Positions 18,619 to 30,499 of a stretch of 64,000 nt of DNA are shown here, one piece after another (within the stretch, counting starts at the first letter, position 1; the number at the start of each line of letters is the position of its first letter). The position numbers were made by a program, and so were the translations under genes. The stretch covers positions 37,527-101,526 of the forward strand of contig NZ_JABASS010000010.1 of the NCBI RefSeq assembly GCF_016107545.1. The letters run 5' to 3'. Below the pieces are notes generated by a model, which saw only the letters and a program-made list of their open reading frames with translations, made no database searches and had not been told where the DNA came from. The DNA is from Psychrobacter namhaensis (GTDB lineage: Bacteria; Pseudomonadota; Gammaproteobacteria; Pseudomonadales; Moraxellaceae).

Positions 18619-19349
18619 AACCCTCTCACCTGGCTGGCAGTAGATTGGGTCTCTTTATGAGCGATGTGTTCTGCACTGGTCTCACGCTGGAGCATGCCGG
18701 TCATTTCATCACAAAATAATGCCCGTGAGTCATAGAGGCGACTAGATTTAGCCGTGAAGTGGTTATAGGCCAGTACGGCTGGAATAGCGGCAAATAAACC
18801 CATGGCAGTGGCGATTAAGGCTTCAGCGATACCGGGGGCGACAGAAGCTAGCGTCGCTTGCTCAGTTTGTGACAGCCCCAAAAAGGCATTCATGATGCCC
18901 CAGACGGTACCAAATAACCCAATATAAGGGGCAACCGAGCCGATACTCGCTAGGGTTGTTAACCCTGACTCTAACAATTGCTGCTGTCGTCCTAAGCCAA
19001 CTCGTAATTTACGCTCAACACCATCGATGATGTCATCTTTGGGTTGGCGTTTTTTATGCATTCTTAAATACTCCGAAAACCCGACATAAAAAATTTGCTC
19101 AAGCCCTTGGCGCTCAGGTGAGCCTTGCACCCCTTGATAGAGTTTGGCCAAATCTTCCCCTGACCAGAACCAAGTCTCGAACTGTTGATCGAAGTTTTTG
19201 GCTGTACCAAGCCGCGCACTCATACGAAATATAATCACCCAGCTAAGTAGAGACGCTAACAGCAATAACGCCATCACAATCTGTACCAAAAGGCTGGCTT
19301 GAGTAATAAGGTCGATAATATTTAAGGATTCAGGCATGTATGGGCTCAT
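18615..19349 (-). CDS. tolQ: Tol-Pal system protein TolQ
   Basis: MotA/ExbB-like proton channel subunit. Three membrane segments: near residues 15-38, then the pair around 135-165 and 170-200, with the family blocks SVAPYIGLFGTVWGIMNAF and APGIAEALIATAMGLFAAIPAVLAYN. Length 244 fits. ATG at 19349 and an in-frame ATG at 19337 are both possible; neither has a strong ribosome site. First gene of tolQRAB in this window; ybgC, often upstream, is not seen in the 455-bp gap before it. Confidence 0.95.
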   Translation of the reverse strand: MSPYMPESLNIIDLITQASLLVQIVMALLLLASLLSWVIIFRMSARLGTAKNFDQQFETWFWSGEDLAKLYQGVQGSPERQGLEQIFYVGFSEYLRMHKKRQPKDDIIDGVERKLRVGLGRQQQLLESGLTTLASIGSVAPYIGLFGTVWGIMNAFLGLSQTEQATLASVAPGIAEALIATAMGLFAAIPAVLAYNHFTAKSSRLYDSRALFCDEMTGMLQRETSAEHIAHKETQSTASQVRGL

Positions 19350-19804
19350 GGATAATGAATAATAACTGGCATGGTGCGATACGCAGATTAAATCGTAACG
19401 TCGCTAACTAAAAATAGAGTCGCGCGATCATTCTGCATACTGATATCAACCGCCTAGTGTACTGCTAAATACAGAAAAGGTCATTTATTAAAGTGTTAAA
19501 CCGATCGAAAATGCGACGTATCCAACTTTTGGTACTTGTCAGTATTTTCTAGTCACCATAGAAGCGAAGTACTACGTTTGTGCCAAATACAAAGGTAGGT
19601 GTTTGCTCAGTATCTTTCAGTCAACGCAAATGATAGTTTTATACGAATTAGACACTATCAGAGATTGAGTTTGTAAGATAACTCGTCTAATATGTTACGC
19701 TTTGTTACTACGTTCTTCTTAATTGTGGCATCATTATTTTTTGCTAAAATCATGTTGAATTTTAGGTAGTGGCAACTTTTTACTGGCCAGTCGGGGCGAC
19801 ACTT
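19350..19804. other. 455-bp divergent gap between tolQ and the purine permease
   Basis: No gene, terminator or strong inverted repeat recognised. It must contain promoters for both directions. No purine-riboswitch pattern and no copy of the TGACCAATTAGTCA operator were seen. Confidence 0.5.
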
Positions 19805-21100
19805 ATGAATGCAATTGAACGCTATTTTGGGATTAATGGTGACAATACCACGATCAAAACAGAAATCATCGCTGGTACAACCACGTTCTTGACAATGGCT
19901 TACATTATCTTTGTCAACCCTAACGTATTAGCAGATGCGGGTATGGACAAAGGCGCTGTATTCGTGGCCACCTGTTTGGCGGCCGCGGTAGGTTGTTTTA
20001 TCATGGGTATTTATGCTCGCCTACCGGTGGCGTTAGCCCCTGGTATGGGTCTCAACGCCTTCTTTACGTATGGCGTGGTTCTGGGTATGGGCTATGCGTG
20101 GCAAACAGCGTTAGGTGCCGTGTTTTTGTCTGGTTGTATCTTTGTACTGCTCAGCTTGTTTAAAGTTCGTGAAGCGATCATTAATGCCATTCCAATGTCT
20201 CTTAAAAATGGGGTAGTCGCTGGTATCGGTGCGTTCTTAGCCTTTATTGCCTTACAAAGCGCCGGCATTATCGTAAGTCACGATGCGACTTTAGTTGGCC
20301 TTGGTGATATGACGTCATTTGGTCCTATAATGGCCTCGTTGGGTTTTATTGTTATTATCGGTTTGTCTTACAAGCAAGTCCCAGGTGCGGTCACGATCGG
20401 TATTTTACTGGTGGCTTTGATTAGTTTACTAACAGGCTACACACAGTTTTCTGGGATTGTCTCTGCGCCGCCTTCAATTGCGCCAACGTTGCTACAGCTT
20501 GATATTGCTGGGGCGTTCGATGTCGGTATGATCAGTGTGATCTTTGCCTTTTTGTTTGTGGATTTGTTTGATACCGCAGGTACCTTGATTGCGACGACGA
20601 GACAGGCCAACCTGACTGACAAAGACGGTAATATCCATAATATGGGCAAGGCACTATTAGCCGATTCAACAGCGACTGTGGCAGGCTCATTACTAGGTAC
20701 CTCATCGACGACTAGCTATATGGAAAGTATCGCTGGGATTGCGACAGGTGGCCGTACAGGCTTGATGGCAGTCACGGTTGGGGTGTTATTTTTATTAAGT
20801 GTTTTCTTTTCTCCATTAGCGGGAATGATCCCCGCTTACGCGACTGCTGGTGCCATTTTTTATGTGGCTGTCCTTATGATGGGCACACTAAAAGACATCA
20901 ACTGGGGTGACCTCACAGAAGCGGCGCCTGTGGTGGTGGTATTGCTCTTTACGCCGCTGACATACTCTATCGCGGACGGTATTGCACTCGGCTTCATCAC
21001 TTTTACGGCGATTAAAGCAATTGTGGGCAAGTTCTCTGAGATTAGTGTGGCGGTATGGTTATTAACCATCATTTTATTACTTAAGATTGTCTTTTTATAA
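19805..21100 (+). CDS. AzgA/GhxP-type purine permease (guanine/hypoxanthine/adenine)
   Basis: Membrane symporter of the AzgA-like NCS2 branch, with about 12 hydrophobic segments. Family motifs include EIIAGTTTFLTMAYIIFVNP, LAPGMGLNAFFTY, LKNGVVAGIGAFLAFIALQ, VDLFDTAGTL, and GTSSTTSYMESIAGIATGGRTGL. These fit GhxP/GhxQ, PurP or YgfQ relatives, which take up guanine, hypoxanthine or adenine. Substrate cannot be settled from sequence; guaD in the same region would make guanine useful. The ATG at 19805 is chosen over an upstream GTG (19769) since it matches the family start. Length 431. Confidence 0.92.
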   Translation: MNAIERYFGINGDNTTIKTEIIAGTTTFLTMAYIIFVNPNVLADAGMDKGAVFVATCLAAAVGCFIMGIYARLPVALAPGMGLNAFFTYGVVLGMGYAWQTALGAVFLSGCIFVLLSLFKVREAIINAIPMSLKNGVVAGIGAFLAFIALQSAGIIVSHDATLVGLGDMTSFGPIMASLGFIVIIGLSYKQVPGAVTIGILLVALISLLTGYTQFSGIVSAPPSIAPTLLQLDIAGAFDVGMISVIFAFLFVDLFDTAGTLIATTRQANLTDKDGNIHNMGKALLADSTATVAGSLLGTSSTTSYMESIAGIATGGRTGLMAVTVGVLFLLSVFFSPLAGMIPAYATAGAIFYVAVLMMGTLKDINWGDLTEAAPVVVVLLFTPLTYSIADGIALGFITFTAIKAIVGKFSEISVAVWLLTIILLLKIVFL

Positions 21101-21138
21101 GACACATTTTTACCTCAGGGACGGCTCTCGTAATCTCG

Positions 21139-21173
21139 CCCTCTTGATCATAAAAGATCAAGAGGGTTTTTCT
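21139..21173 (+). terminator. Intrinsic terminator after the purine permease
   Basis: CCCTCTTGATC (21139-21149) pairs with GATCAAGAGGG (21156-21166) across a 6-nt loop, followed by TTTTTCTTT. Confidence 0.93.
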
Positions 21174-21809
21174 TTGACAGCGACATCGTCTTAGGCAACA
21201 GCCTAATAATATGGACTACAATTAAACCCCAATACTAAACAGTAAATAGCAAAATGTAACCAACGCGTCATAGTCTGTAAACTACTGATAACTGGTTGGT
21301 TTTTTGGCAATATATTAATTTGTGAAAATAATAAATAGTGTTAGTTTGAAAATTTTTTTCATGCTACCATGCCCAAGTTAAGCGCATCACCTCAATCAAC
21401 GCCGTAGAGGTTTTTCTTACAGTGAATTAGCGTCATATAAGATGGCAGATTTAGTGATAATCAACGCGATGTTTCCTTATCGTTATTTTGATAAGCCACT
21501 AATGAGTCTGACCATCACACTCCTTTCACTACTAACAAGAAGAAGGCACTAATGCCGCTTAACTGTTTGTTGTTGCCTTTGTATTGTTAACGTAGCCCGT
21601 TTAACACTCGAACGACCTACTTAACCATTTCCAGCCTATGCTGGATTTTCCCGTTTTGTGATGGTGCTGTTTGGTCTTTTGATTATTGCTGTGAGTATCA
21701 GTTAATGACCACTATTAGGTTAATGGTAGTCATAAGCAGTGAGACAGGACGATCAGAATGCCTAAAGCACCATTTATTATGGTTTTTAAACGATAGTTAT
21801 GGAGTTGTT
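21174..21809. other. 636-bp region upstream of putA with two hairpins
   Basis: No convincing gene. TTAGGC-AACA-GCCTAA at 21191-21206 is a perfect small hairpin. AACCAAC (21258-21264) and GTTGGTT (21295-21301) pair over a 30-nt loop and run into TTTTTT, a terminator-like layout. The rest is AT-rich leader/promoter DNA. Confidence 0.45.
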
Positions 21810-24800
21810 ATGAACCCAATAGACCAGTTTACCCCAGAAGAGCCGATTTTATTTGATCCTGTCGATTTGCTGTCGCCAGAGTATATTGCCCAGTCATCAG
21901 AAGAGCTGCATGCGCGTATTTCGCCATTGTATAGCGCCGATGAAGATCGCTGGTTGTCTCAATTATTGCCACTTGCCAAACCTAGTACGGATGAACGCAA
22001 TGCTGCTGCTGAGCAAACGCGCCAGTTGGTTGAGCATGTCCGTAATGATGGCAAAGCTGTCAAGATGGTTGATTCGTTGTTGCTCGAGTACAGCCTTGAT
22101 ACCCAAGAAGGTATCTTGCTTATGAGCTTGGCAGAAGCGCTGATTCGAGTACCAGATAACTATACGGCTGACGCGCTTATTCATGACAAGATGAGTGTGG
22201 CTGACTGGAAAAAACATATAAAAAATGACAATGGTTTTATGGTCAACGCCTCATCGTGGGGTATGATGATGACGGGCCGTGTCGTGAGTATTGACAGTAA
22301 CACCACCGCATCCGGATTTTTGGATCGCATGACCAAAAAAATGGGCGAACCTGTTATTCGTAGTGCGATGCAAAAAGCCATGCGTATTATGGGTCATCAG
22401 TTTGTCTTGGGTGAGAGCATCGAAGAGGCGAATAAAAACAGTCAACCGTATCGCAATAGAGGGTATACCTACTCGTTTGACATGTTAGGTGAAGCGGCGA
22501 TTACCCATAAGGATGCGGAAAAATACTTCAATGACTATCTGCATGCGATTAGAGCCACTGCCAGTATTAAAGTCAAAGAAGGTATGCCAAAGCCTTCGGT
22601 ATCTATTAAGTTATCGGCATTGCATCCACGCTATGAAGCCACGCAAGAAGCGCAAGTGATGGGACTGCTACGTCAACGCTGCTTATTGCTTATTGAAGCG
22701 GCACGTGAAGTGAACGTTGATATCAGTATCGATGCGGAAGAAGCCGACCGTCTTGAGATTTCTTTAAAGCTATTTGAGTCTTTGTACCGTGACAACTTGA
22801 CGGCTGGATGGGACGGTTTAGGAATCGTGGTCCAAGGTTATTCTAAGCGTGCTATTGCTGTTTTGGCCTGGCTTGCGCGTCTGGCAACAGAAGTGGGTGA
22901 CCGTATTCCAGTACGTCTGGTGAAAGGCGCGTATTGGGACACTGAGATTAAACTTGCTCAACAAAAAGGCTTGTCAGGTTATCCTGTGTGGACGCGCAAA
23001 GAAGGAACGGATACGGCTTATCTTGCTTGTGCGCGTTTCTTATTGTCAGACCATCTACGCGGGCTAATTTGGCCGCAGTTTGCCACTCATAACGCGCATA
23101 CACTGGCGTCCATTATGACCATGAGTCAACATAGGGACTTTGAGTTCCAGCGTCTGCACGGTATGGGGGATGCACTTTATGATCATATTTTACAAGCTTA
23201 TCAAATCCCTGTGCGTATTTACGCGCCCGTTGGGGCACACAAAGACTTACTGCCGTACTTGGTACGCCGCTTGCTCGAAAACGGTGCCAACAGCTCGTTT
23301 GTGCATCAGTTGCTAGATAAGTCTTACCCGATTGATAAACTGACGGTACATCCCTATGACAAGCTGCTGACCAATGCGACGTTGCACAACCCAGATATTC
23401 CATTACCACTAGAGATCTACGGTACACGACGTGCGAGCTTTGGTCCCAATATATTTGTAGAGTCGCAGTGGCTACTATTTAAATCTGCTATCGACAGTCA
23501 TTTGCATAAAACCTGGTCGGCCACTTCTATTATCAATGGTAAAGCCATTGATGAGTATGAGGCTGATGGCGTCGCCCAAAAGCTTGACCGTCAGACCGTC
23601 CGTGCGCCTTGGAACAATGAAGTCAGGGCTGGTGAGGTAACCTATGCCAATGCAGCAATCGCCCGTCAGGCTATCGATGCGGCCGTAGCAGGGCAAAGTA
23701 CGTGGCAAACAGTACCCGCCAGTAAACGCGCTGAAATACTACGCAAAACTGCCGATCTTTTCGAAGAAAACTACGCTGAATTGATGGCGCTGTGCCAAGT
23801 GGAAGCTGGTAAGACCATGCAAGACAGCATTGATGAGATTAAAGAGGCGGTTGATTTCTGCCGTTTTTATGCTGATGAAGCCGAGCGTTTAGACGAGGTG
23901 GTATATGAGTTTACAGATTTGGCAGGTAAGCCGTCTCGTCAAGCTTATAAACCACGTGGCACCTTTGTGTGTATCAGCCCCTGGAACTTCCCATTGGCTA
24001 TTTATACTGGCCAAATCATGGCAGCGTTAGCAGCGGGTAATACGGTGGTGGCGAAACCGGCCGAACAAACCAGTTTGATTGCCCATTTTGGGGCACAGTT
24101 AATGTATCAAGCGGGCGTCCCAACAGAAGCCTTGCAGTTAGTGATTGGGGCAGGCGAGGTTGGTGGTGCACTCACAGCGGCTGATAACATTGCCGGAGTT
24201 ATTTTTACTGGCTCAACCCAAACCGCTCAACGTATCAATCAAAGCCTAAATGATCATGCGCAAACCAGCGGTGATTTGCCTGTGTTTATCGCTGAGACTG
24301 GCGGTCAAAACGCCATGATTGTCGATTCGACAGCGTTGCCTGAACAAGTCGTGAAAGATGCTGTGTTATCTGCCTTTGGTTCAGCAGGTCAGCGTTGTTC
24401 AGCTTGTCGTATATTGTGCGTGCAAGAGGAAATGGCCGATGATTTGATCGAGCTGCTGCAAGGGAACATGGCTGAGCTGGTGGTCGGTAATCCACTATAT
24501 GCTGCTACAGATGTGGGCCCAGTGATTGATAACGATGCCAAACAAGGTCTTGAAGCCCATATCGAACGTATGAGCGCGGAGCCAACGGCTACTATTTTGG
24601 CACAAACACCGATGAGTGCCAGCTCGGTCGTGAGTCAGGAGCAGTCAACCTTTGTTTTACCAACCGCGATTGAAGTAAAAAGTATCGATGTGATTGCGGG
24701 CGAACACTTTGGCCCCATCCTGCATGTACTGCGTTATCAAGCGCGTGACTTAAACAAACTGATTGATGCCATCAACGGAACAGGGTTTGGTTTGACTTTG

Positions 24801-25058
24801 GGTATCCACAGCCGCATCGAAAATACGGCTGAGCACATCGAGCGTCGTGCTTTTGTGGGTAATACCTACATCAACCGTAACCAGATTGGCGCGGTCGTAA
24901 ACGTTCAGCCCTTTGGTGGTTGTGGGTTGTCTGGTACTGGACCCAAAGCCGGTGGTCCACACTATGTCGCGCGTTTGATGCAGTTAAGCACAGACCAGTC
25001 AACCACTGAGCAAACAGCGTCTCAAAATAATACCACACCCATTCAAACAGAAATCGCG
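21810..25058 (+). CDS. putA: Bifunctional proline dehydrogenase / P5C dehydrogenase PutA, lacking N-terminal DNA-binding and C-terminal domains
   Basis: Oxidises proline to pyrroline-5-carboxylate (FAD domain) and then to glutamate (NAD domain). The PRODH half covers about residues 150-520 (SIDAEEADR, RLVKGAYWDTEIK, WPQFATHNAHT, RIYAPVGAHKDLLPYL). The P5CDH half covers about 570-1065 with NFPLAIYTGQ, IAETGGQNAM and catalytic Cys863 in SAGQRCSACR. There is no ribbon-helix-helix domain, so it is not a self-repressor. The reading frame ends right after GLSGTGPKAGGP, where long PutAs continue into an extra domain; that domain is the next gene. The ATG at 21810 has a GGAG site; an in-frame start 105 bp upstream is less likely. 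1083 residues; stop codon follows at 25059-25061. Confidence 0.96.
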
Positions 25059-25072
25059 TAAGGAGTAGCAAC

Positions 25073-25765
25073 ATGGCGACTGAATTCAAAAAAAATCATG
25101 CCCAGGTTTGTGAGTCTTGGCGATTGCTTGGCGCAGTGAATCGCGCCGTTTACCTGCAAGCGGCCGTACCAAAGCTGGCATTGCTTACAGGGGATGCCAA
25201 TAAGGCAAAGCGCCTGTTCAATCACTTGTTAAGTGCGGCGCCGAGTTTGGATGAAGTGCATCGCATGACGGGCGCGACTGGTGAATCTAACGATCTGTAT
25301 GTGACCGCCCGTGGTAAAACGATGGTCATCGGCGGTGAGTCAGCGAGAGCAATGGCAGTGTTAGGCCAGCTCATCGCCGCGTTATTAACGGGCAATGAAG
25401 TTATTTTGCATTGCCCAAGCCAAGATGAGATGTGTGTTGAAGCGGCCAACATACTTTACGGCACAGGTATCAGCGATGATGTGTTGAGCGTTGCTAACGA
25501 TTCGCAAACGATCACGCTTTTGTATATCGACCGTCTGGCGCAAGTTGCTGTTTCAGGCAATCGAGATGAAGTGCAAGCCATCAGTCAAGAGCTGGCCAAT
25601 ACCGATGGTATCCTGACGCAAGTGATTGCGGTCACTGATATGGAAGGCTTGTCAGAGATGCTCACACCAGACTATCTGCATCGCTTTGTCACTGAGCGCG
25701 TCAAGACAATCAATACCACTGCTATCGGTGGCAATGCAAGCTTACTTGAGCTTGGTACAGAGTAG
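25073..25765 (+). CDS. Stand-alone C-terminal ALDH-superfamily domain of PutA
   Basis: A 230-residue protein that corresponds to the C-terminal domain normally fused to long PutA proteins. The best mark is its ending TERVKTINTTAIGGNASLLELG, which parallels the E. coli PutA end (SVNTAAAGGNASLMTIG). In fused PutAs this domain is catalytically silent and helps seal the tunnel that passes P5C between active sites. It begins 12 bp after the putA stop with an AAGGAG site, so the two are co-expressed. 1083 + 230 residues nearly equals a full long PutA without its DNA-binding domain. I infer that it binds PutA in trans. A terminator follows. Confidence 0.85.
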   Translation: MATEFKKNHAQVCESWRLLGAVNRAVYLQAAVPKLALLTGDANKAKRLFNHLLSAAPSLDEVHRMTGATGESNDLYVTARGKTMVIGGESARAMAVLGQLIAALLTGNEVILHCPSQDEMCVEAANILYGTGISDDVLSVANDSQTITLLYIDRLAQVAVSGNRDEVQAISQELANTDGILTQVIAVTDMEGLSEMLTPDYLHRFVTERVKTINTTAIGGNASLLELGTE

Positions 25766-25840
25766 AGGTTTTCATTAAAGTTGCGCTTAGCCTTTATAAA
25801 CGCTAAGCGTCATTACCATCGTGTTGAAAGCTAGAAAATA

Positions 25841-25879
25841 AAAAACCGATGTCTGAACAGTATTCAGGCATCGATTTTT
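25841..25879. terminator. Bidirectional terminator between the putA unit and roxA
   Basis: CGATGTCTGAA (25847-25857) pairs with TTCAGGCATCG (25863-25873) with one internal mismatch; A-run to the left and TTTTTT to the right suit both convergent transcripts. Confidence 0.88.
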
Positions 25880-25939
25880 TATGTGTTTATATACAGTATG
25901 CAGTGTTATCACACTCAACCAGACTTGTTAGGTTAAACG

Positions 25940-27112
25940 TTATTCAGCAAACTCTATCCAAATCCAGCCATTTTCTAACCATTCGCTTAACTCATCTGGA
26001 TCTACGTCCTGCACATCTTGACCGTATAAACGCTCACCATTTGCCAAACGTATAAGTACAGCCATTGCCGCCTCATCAAGACCATCAATACGCTGACCAT
26101 TTGCATATAGCGTGACACCATCATGGGTTTGATTATAGAGCAGACGATTACTATAGTCCGCTTGTAGGGCTGCACCCTCTGTTAAAGCCTGCAGCAATTC
26201 GTCAGTATCTAAGGTGTCTTCTGGCATCAGGGCATCGTATTGACGCTTGCTAACCACTTCAGAGACGGCTTGACGAATGATATGATCACCGCGCTCCGAT
26301 TGCAGCATTTGTAATAATTGAGCTTTGATCGCATCGATACTATGCGTTTGCAGCTCACCTGACGCTTGCAGCATTTGGGGGAGCAACATTGGGATAAACA
26401 AGTCACTGTCGTTGGTTGCGATATCAGCCATACTGTCGATGATTTGCATCAAGTTTGGCCGACGACAGCCAAAAGAGAAGGTCAAACAATCATCTTGTGC
26501 CACCCCAAAGTGAGACAGTTTCGGCGGTACGTAGAGTACATCACCCGCTTCTAATATTTCATCAAAGACAATCTCGCCCATATCATCAAAGAGGCGAATT
26601 GGCTCGTCAGCGACAAACTCTGTGTCTTTATCACAAAATTTGCCCAACTGCCAACGGCGATGGCCATATCCTTGCGCTAAAAACACATCATAATCGTCGT
26701 AGTGTTTGCCAACCGAGCCACCCTTAGGGGCGTATGAGACCATAATATCATCACGTTGCCACTGCGGGATGAAGCCAAACGCTTGCCATAATTGACCAAG
26801 CTCTGGCGACCATTGCTCAAGATTCTGTACCAGTACGGTCCACTGTTCTGGCAGGTTGGCAAAATCCGCTTCCGTCAATGGGCTTTTTTTCAGTTGCCAC
26901 TGCGCCTGACCTTCTTTTTTACTGGCTGCTTGGGTCAGCAGTCTTGCGGAAGCATCTTCTTCAAGCGCAAGGCCCAGCATGTCCTCGGGTTCAAACATGT
27001 CAATTAGTTGCGGTAAGCCTTGTTTGATGAGTAGCGGCTTTTTTTGCCAGTACTCTGCTAAAAACTGCTCAGGCGTGATAGATTCCGGTAAACAAAGTGG
27101 CATAGAAGTCAT
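25940..27112 (-). CDS. roxA: JmjC-type ribosomal oxygenase (uL16 arginine hydroxylase), RoxA/YcfD
   Basis: Fe(II)/2-oxoglutarate oxygenase that hydroxylates an arginine of ribosomal protein uL16 in relatives. The cupin/JmjC domain has the facial triad His137-x-Asp139 (in GKHYDDYDVF) and His201 (PPKLSHFGV). The N-terminal YWQKKPLLI and central SYAPKGGSVGKH match YcfD. Residues after about 230 form the helical dimerisation and winged-helix regions typical of the family. Length 390 is close to E. coli YcfD (373). Convergent with the putA unit and monocistronic. Confidence 0.93.
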   Translation of the reverse strand: MTSMPLCLPESITPEQFLAEYWQKKPLLIKQGLPQLIDMFEPEDMLGLALEEDASARLLTQAASKKEGQAQWQLKKSPLTEADFANLPEQWTVLVQNLEQWSPELGQLWQAFGFIPQWQRDDIMVSYAPKGGSVGKHYDDYDVFLAQGYGHRRWQLGKFCDKDTEFVADEPIRLFDDMGEIVFDEILEAGDVLYVPPKLSHFGVAQDDCLTFSFGCRRPNLMQIIDSMADIATNDSDLFIPMLLPQMLQASGELQTHSIDAIKAQLLQMLQSERGDHIIRQAVSEVVSKRQYDALMPEDTLDTDELLQALTEGAALQADYSNRLLYNQTHDGVTLYANGQRIDGLDEAAMAVLIRLANGERLYGQDVQDVDPDELSEWLENGWIWIEFAE

Positions 27113-27243
27113 TGATACATCCGTATTTGAAAATGGGTATGAGGTTAATAGTAAAGGGCGCTTTATAGGACGGTTTGAATGGTTTATGATTGTCGCTTAT
27201 CTGATGATTACTGTCAGAGCAGCCAATCAATTGTAGGAAGTTT

Positions 27244-27438
27244 ATGAAAAAATTACATTTTATCGTGATCATCAGCAGCGTTTTTTTACTACAAGCCTGT
27301 GTCCATAAGATTGTTACCGTGCCCGCTAAAATCGCTTATAAAACCACCAAAGGCGTGGTCAAAGGCACCGTCGCTGTTGGGAAAGCTATTATACCGGGTG
27401 ACAGTGACGATGATAATGACAAAAAGGATAAAAAATAA
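27244..27438 (+). CDS. Small predicted lipoprotein of unknown function
   Basis: 64 residues. The N-terminus is a lipoprotein signal (MKKLHFIVIISSVFLLQAC; lipobox LLQAC, Cys19). A Lys/Thr/Val-rich middle (VPAKIAYKTTKGVVKGTVAVGKA) is followed by a charged DSDDDNDKKDKK tail. Similar tiny lipoproteins occur in Acinetobacter and Psychrobacter; no function is known to me. It starts with an AGGAAG site, divergent from roxA. Confidence 0.75.
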   Translation: MKKLHFIVIISSVFLLQACVHKIVTVPAKIAYKTTKGVVKGTVAVGKAIIPGDSDDDNDKKDKK

Positions 27439-27559
27439 AACCTTACCCATCCACTATGTATGGTTAAAGACCAATCATAGTATCCAAAGTAAGGTTGTTA
27501 TCTATCGAGACATAAATGGATGGTCAGTCGAACCCATTTATATCTGTGCTTAGCGACTA

Positions 27560-28960
<1,401 letters not shown>

Positions 28961-29025
28961 TCAAGTGGTTATTGGGAGTGGAAGTGACTCAGAAAAAGGA
29001 AAAAAGACATCAAAATACAAAAAAA

Positions 29026-30237
29026 TTAAAATCCGCAAGGCGCATCGATAGAGGCAATCACGCCACCACCCAAACACACTTCATCTATATAAAATACCGC
29101 TGACTGACCAGGGGTTACCGCCCGTTGCGGCTTGTCAAATACCGCACGGACTTCGCTACCATCAGCATTTGTCGCAAACACACGGCATGCTTGGTCTGGC
29201 TGACGATAACGAGATTTTGCCATGCAGCGGAGTCCCTCACCGCTAAAGATATCGTTTGGTGGCAGACCATCGATCCAGTCAAGCTTGTAAGCGTGCAGCT
29301 CATTACTCATCAGCATGGGATGCTCATGCCCTTGGCCAACGATTAAACGGTTTTTATCTAAATCCTTGGCTAATACAAACCACGGCTCTTCTAGACGGTC
29401 TTTGACGCCGCCAATGCCGATGCCGCCACGTTGACCCAACGTGTAGTACATCAAGCCATCATGAGTACCGATGGTTTTATGGTCATCCGTGACAATGTCG
29501 CCTTTTTGTGCAGGCAAGTACTGTTGTAGGAAGTCTTTAAAACGGCGCTCACCGATAAAGCAAATACCGGTAGAATCTTTCTTTTTTGCGGTAATCAGAT
29601 CATGCGCTTCAGCAATTTGACGCACCACAGGTTTTTCAAGCTCGCCCACTGGGAATAGCGTTTTGGCAATCTTATCGCCGCCCACCGCATGTAAGAAGTA
29701 GCTTTGGTCTTTATTATTATCCAGTCCACGTAATAGCTGGGCGACAAGCGTACCCTCTGCGTTGGTATAGTTCACACTGCGGCGCGTATAGTGACCGGTA
29801 GCAATATAGTCAGCACCAAGGGTTAACGCGTAGTCTAAAAACGCCTTAAATTTGATTTCTTTATTGCACAGTATGTCAGGATTGGGCGTACGACCCGCTT
29901 TGTATTCTGCTAAGAAGTGCTCAAAAACCCGATCCCAATATTCCATGGCAAAGTTAGCCGTATGCAGCTTGATGCCGATCTTATCACACACAGCTTGCGC
30001 GTCTGCTAAGTCCTCCATCGCGGTACAGTACTCAGTACCGTCGTCTTCTTCCCAGTTTTTCATAAACAAGCCTTCTACCTTAAAGCCTGCCTGCTGGAGT
30101 AAGACGGCCGAGACAGAAGAGTCGACCCCACCTGACATACCCACAATCACATGTTTGGCATTTGGATTGTCGATATCGGCAAGCGTTAAAGGACGATGGG
30201 CGGTAAAAGTATCTGAGTTTGGTAGGATGGCTGACAT
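29026..30237 (-). CDS. mnmA: tRNA-specific 2-thiouridylase MnmA
   Basis: Thiolates U34 of tRNA Lys, Glu and Gln, taking sulfur from TusE. The PP-loop [12 protein letters not shown] lies near residue 33, with the two catalytic cysteines in [11 protein letters not shown] and [12 protein letters not shown]. The C-terminal beta-barrel domain is complete. ATG at 30237 is preferred over a TTG 12 bp upstream. 403 residues with a short N-terminal extension ahead of the P-loop. The relay partners tusB, tusC and tusE are at the right end of this window. Confidence 0.96.
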   Translation of the reverse strand: MSAILPNSDTFTAHRPLTLADIDNPNAKHVIVGMSGGVDSSVSAVLLQQAGFKVEGLFMKNWEEDDGTEYCTAMEDLADAQAVCDKIGIKLHTANFAMEYWDRVFEHFLAEYKAGRTPNPDILCNKEIKFKAFLDYALTLGADYIATGHYTRRSVNYTNAEGTLVAQLLRGLDNNKDQSYFLHAVGGDKIAKTLFPVGELEKPVVRQIAEAHDLITAKKKDSTGICFIGERRFKDFLQQYLPAQKGDIVTDDHKTIGTHDGLMYYTLGQRGGIGIGGVKDRLEEPWFVLAKDLDKNRLIVGQGHEHPMLMSNELHAYKLDWIDGLPPNDIFSGEGLRCMAKSRYRQPDQACRVFATNADGSEVRAVFDKPQRAVTPGQSAVFYIDEVCLGGGVIASIDAPCGF

Positions 30238-30499
30238 AGAACGGCTCAACTATTTATACTTTTTCCAAAATTTATAACGGCGCAGACAGTAAGAGCACGA
30301 CGACAATGGATCGTCTTAGCAAGTTGACAGTGCCAGTTTTTCTTTTGGATTTGGTATTATGATAAAATAAGCGTCACATTATACCAGTTAATTGAAACTG
30401 GTGGCGACCTATGGCATTTTACTGTGAGGAAAATCGCTTTCAAAATTCAGATAGTGGTTTTGAATAATTTTAATCACAATTTATTAATTCGGAATAATA

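Noticed and set aside
19350..19804. Purine riboswitch before the AzgA-type permease
   Set aside because: I looked for the conserved junction pattern and paired loops and saw none; expected mainly in Firmicutes.
21442..21552. 36-codon open frame in the putA leader, a possible leader peptide
   Set aside because: No ribosome-binding site and no run of proline or regulatory codons; kept only as part of the leader.
21705..21809. 35-residue N-terminal extension of PutA
   Set aside because: The ATG at 21810 has a GGAG site at 5-nt spacing and matches PutA N-termini; the extension lacks DNA-binding-domain features.
27439..27496. Terminator made of AACCTTAC and GTAAGGTT after the small lipoprotein
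   Set aside because: The 8-bp arms are about 42 nt apart and not followed by a T-run.
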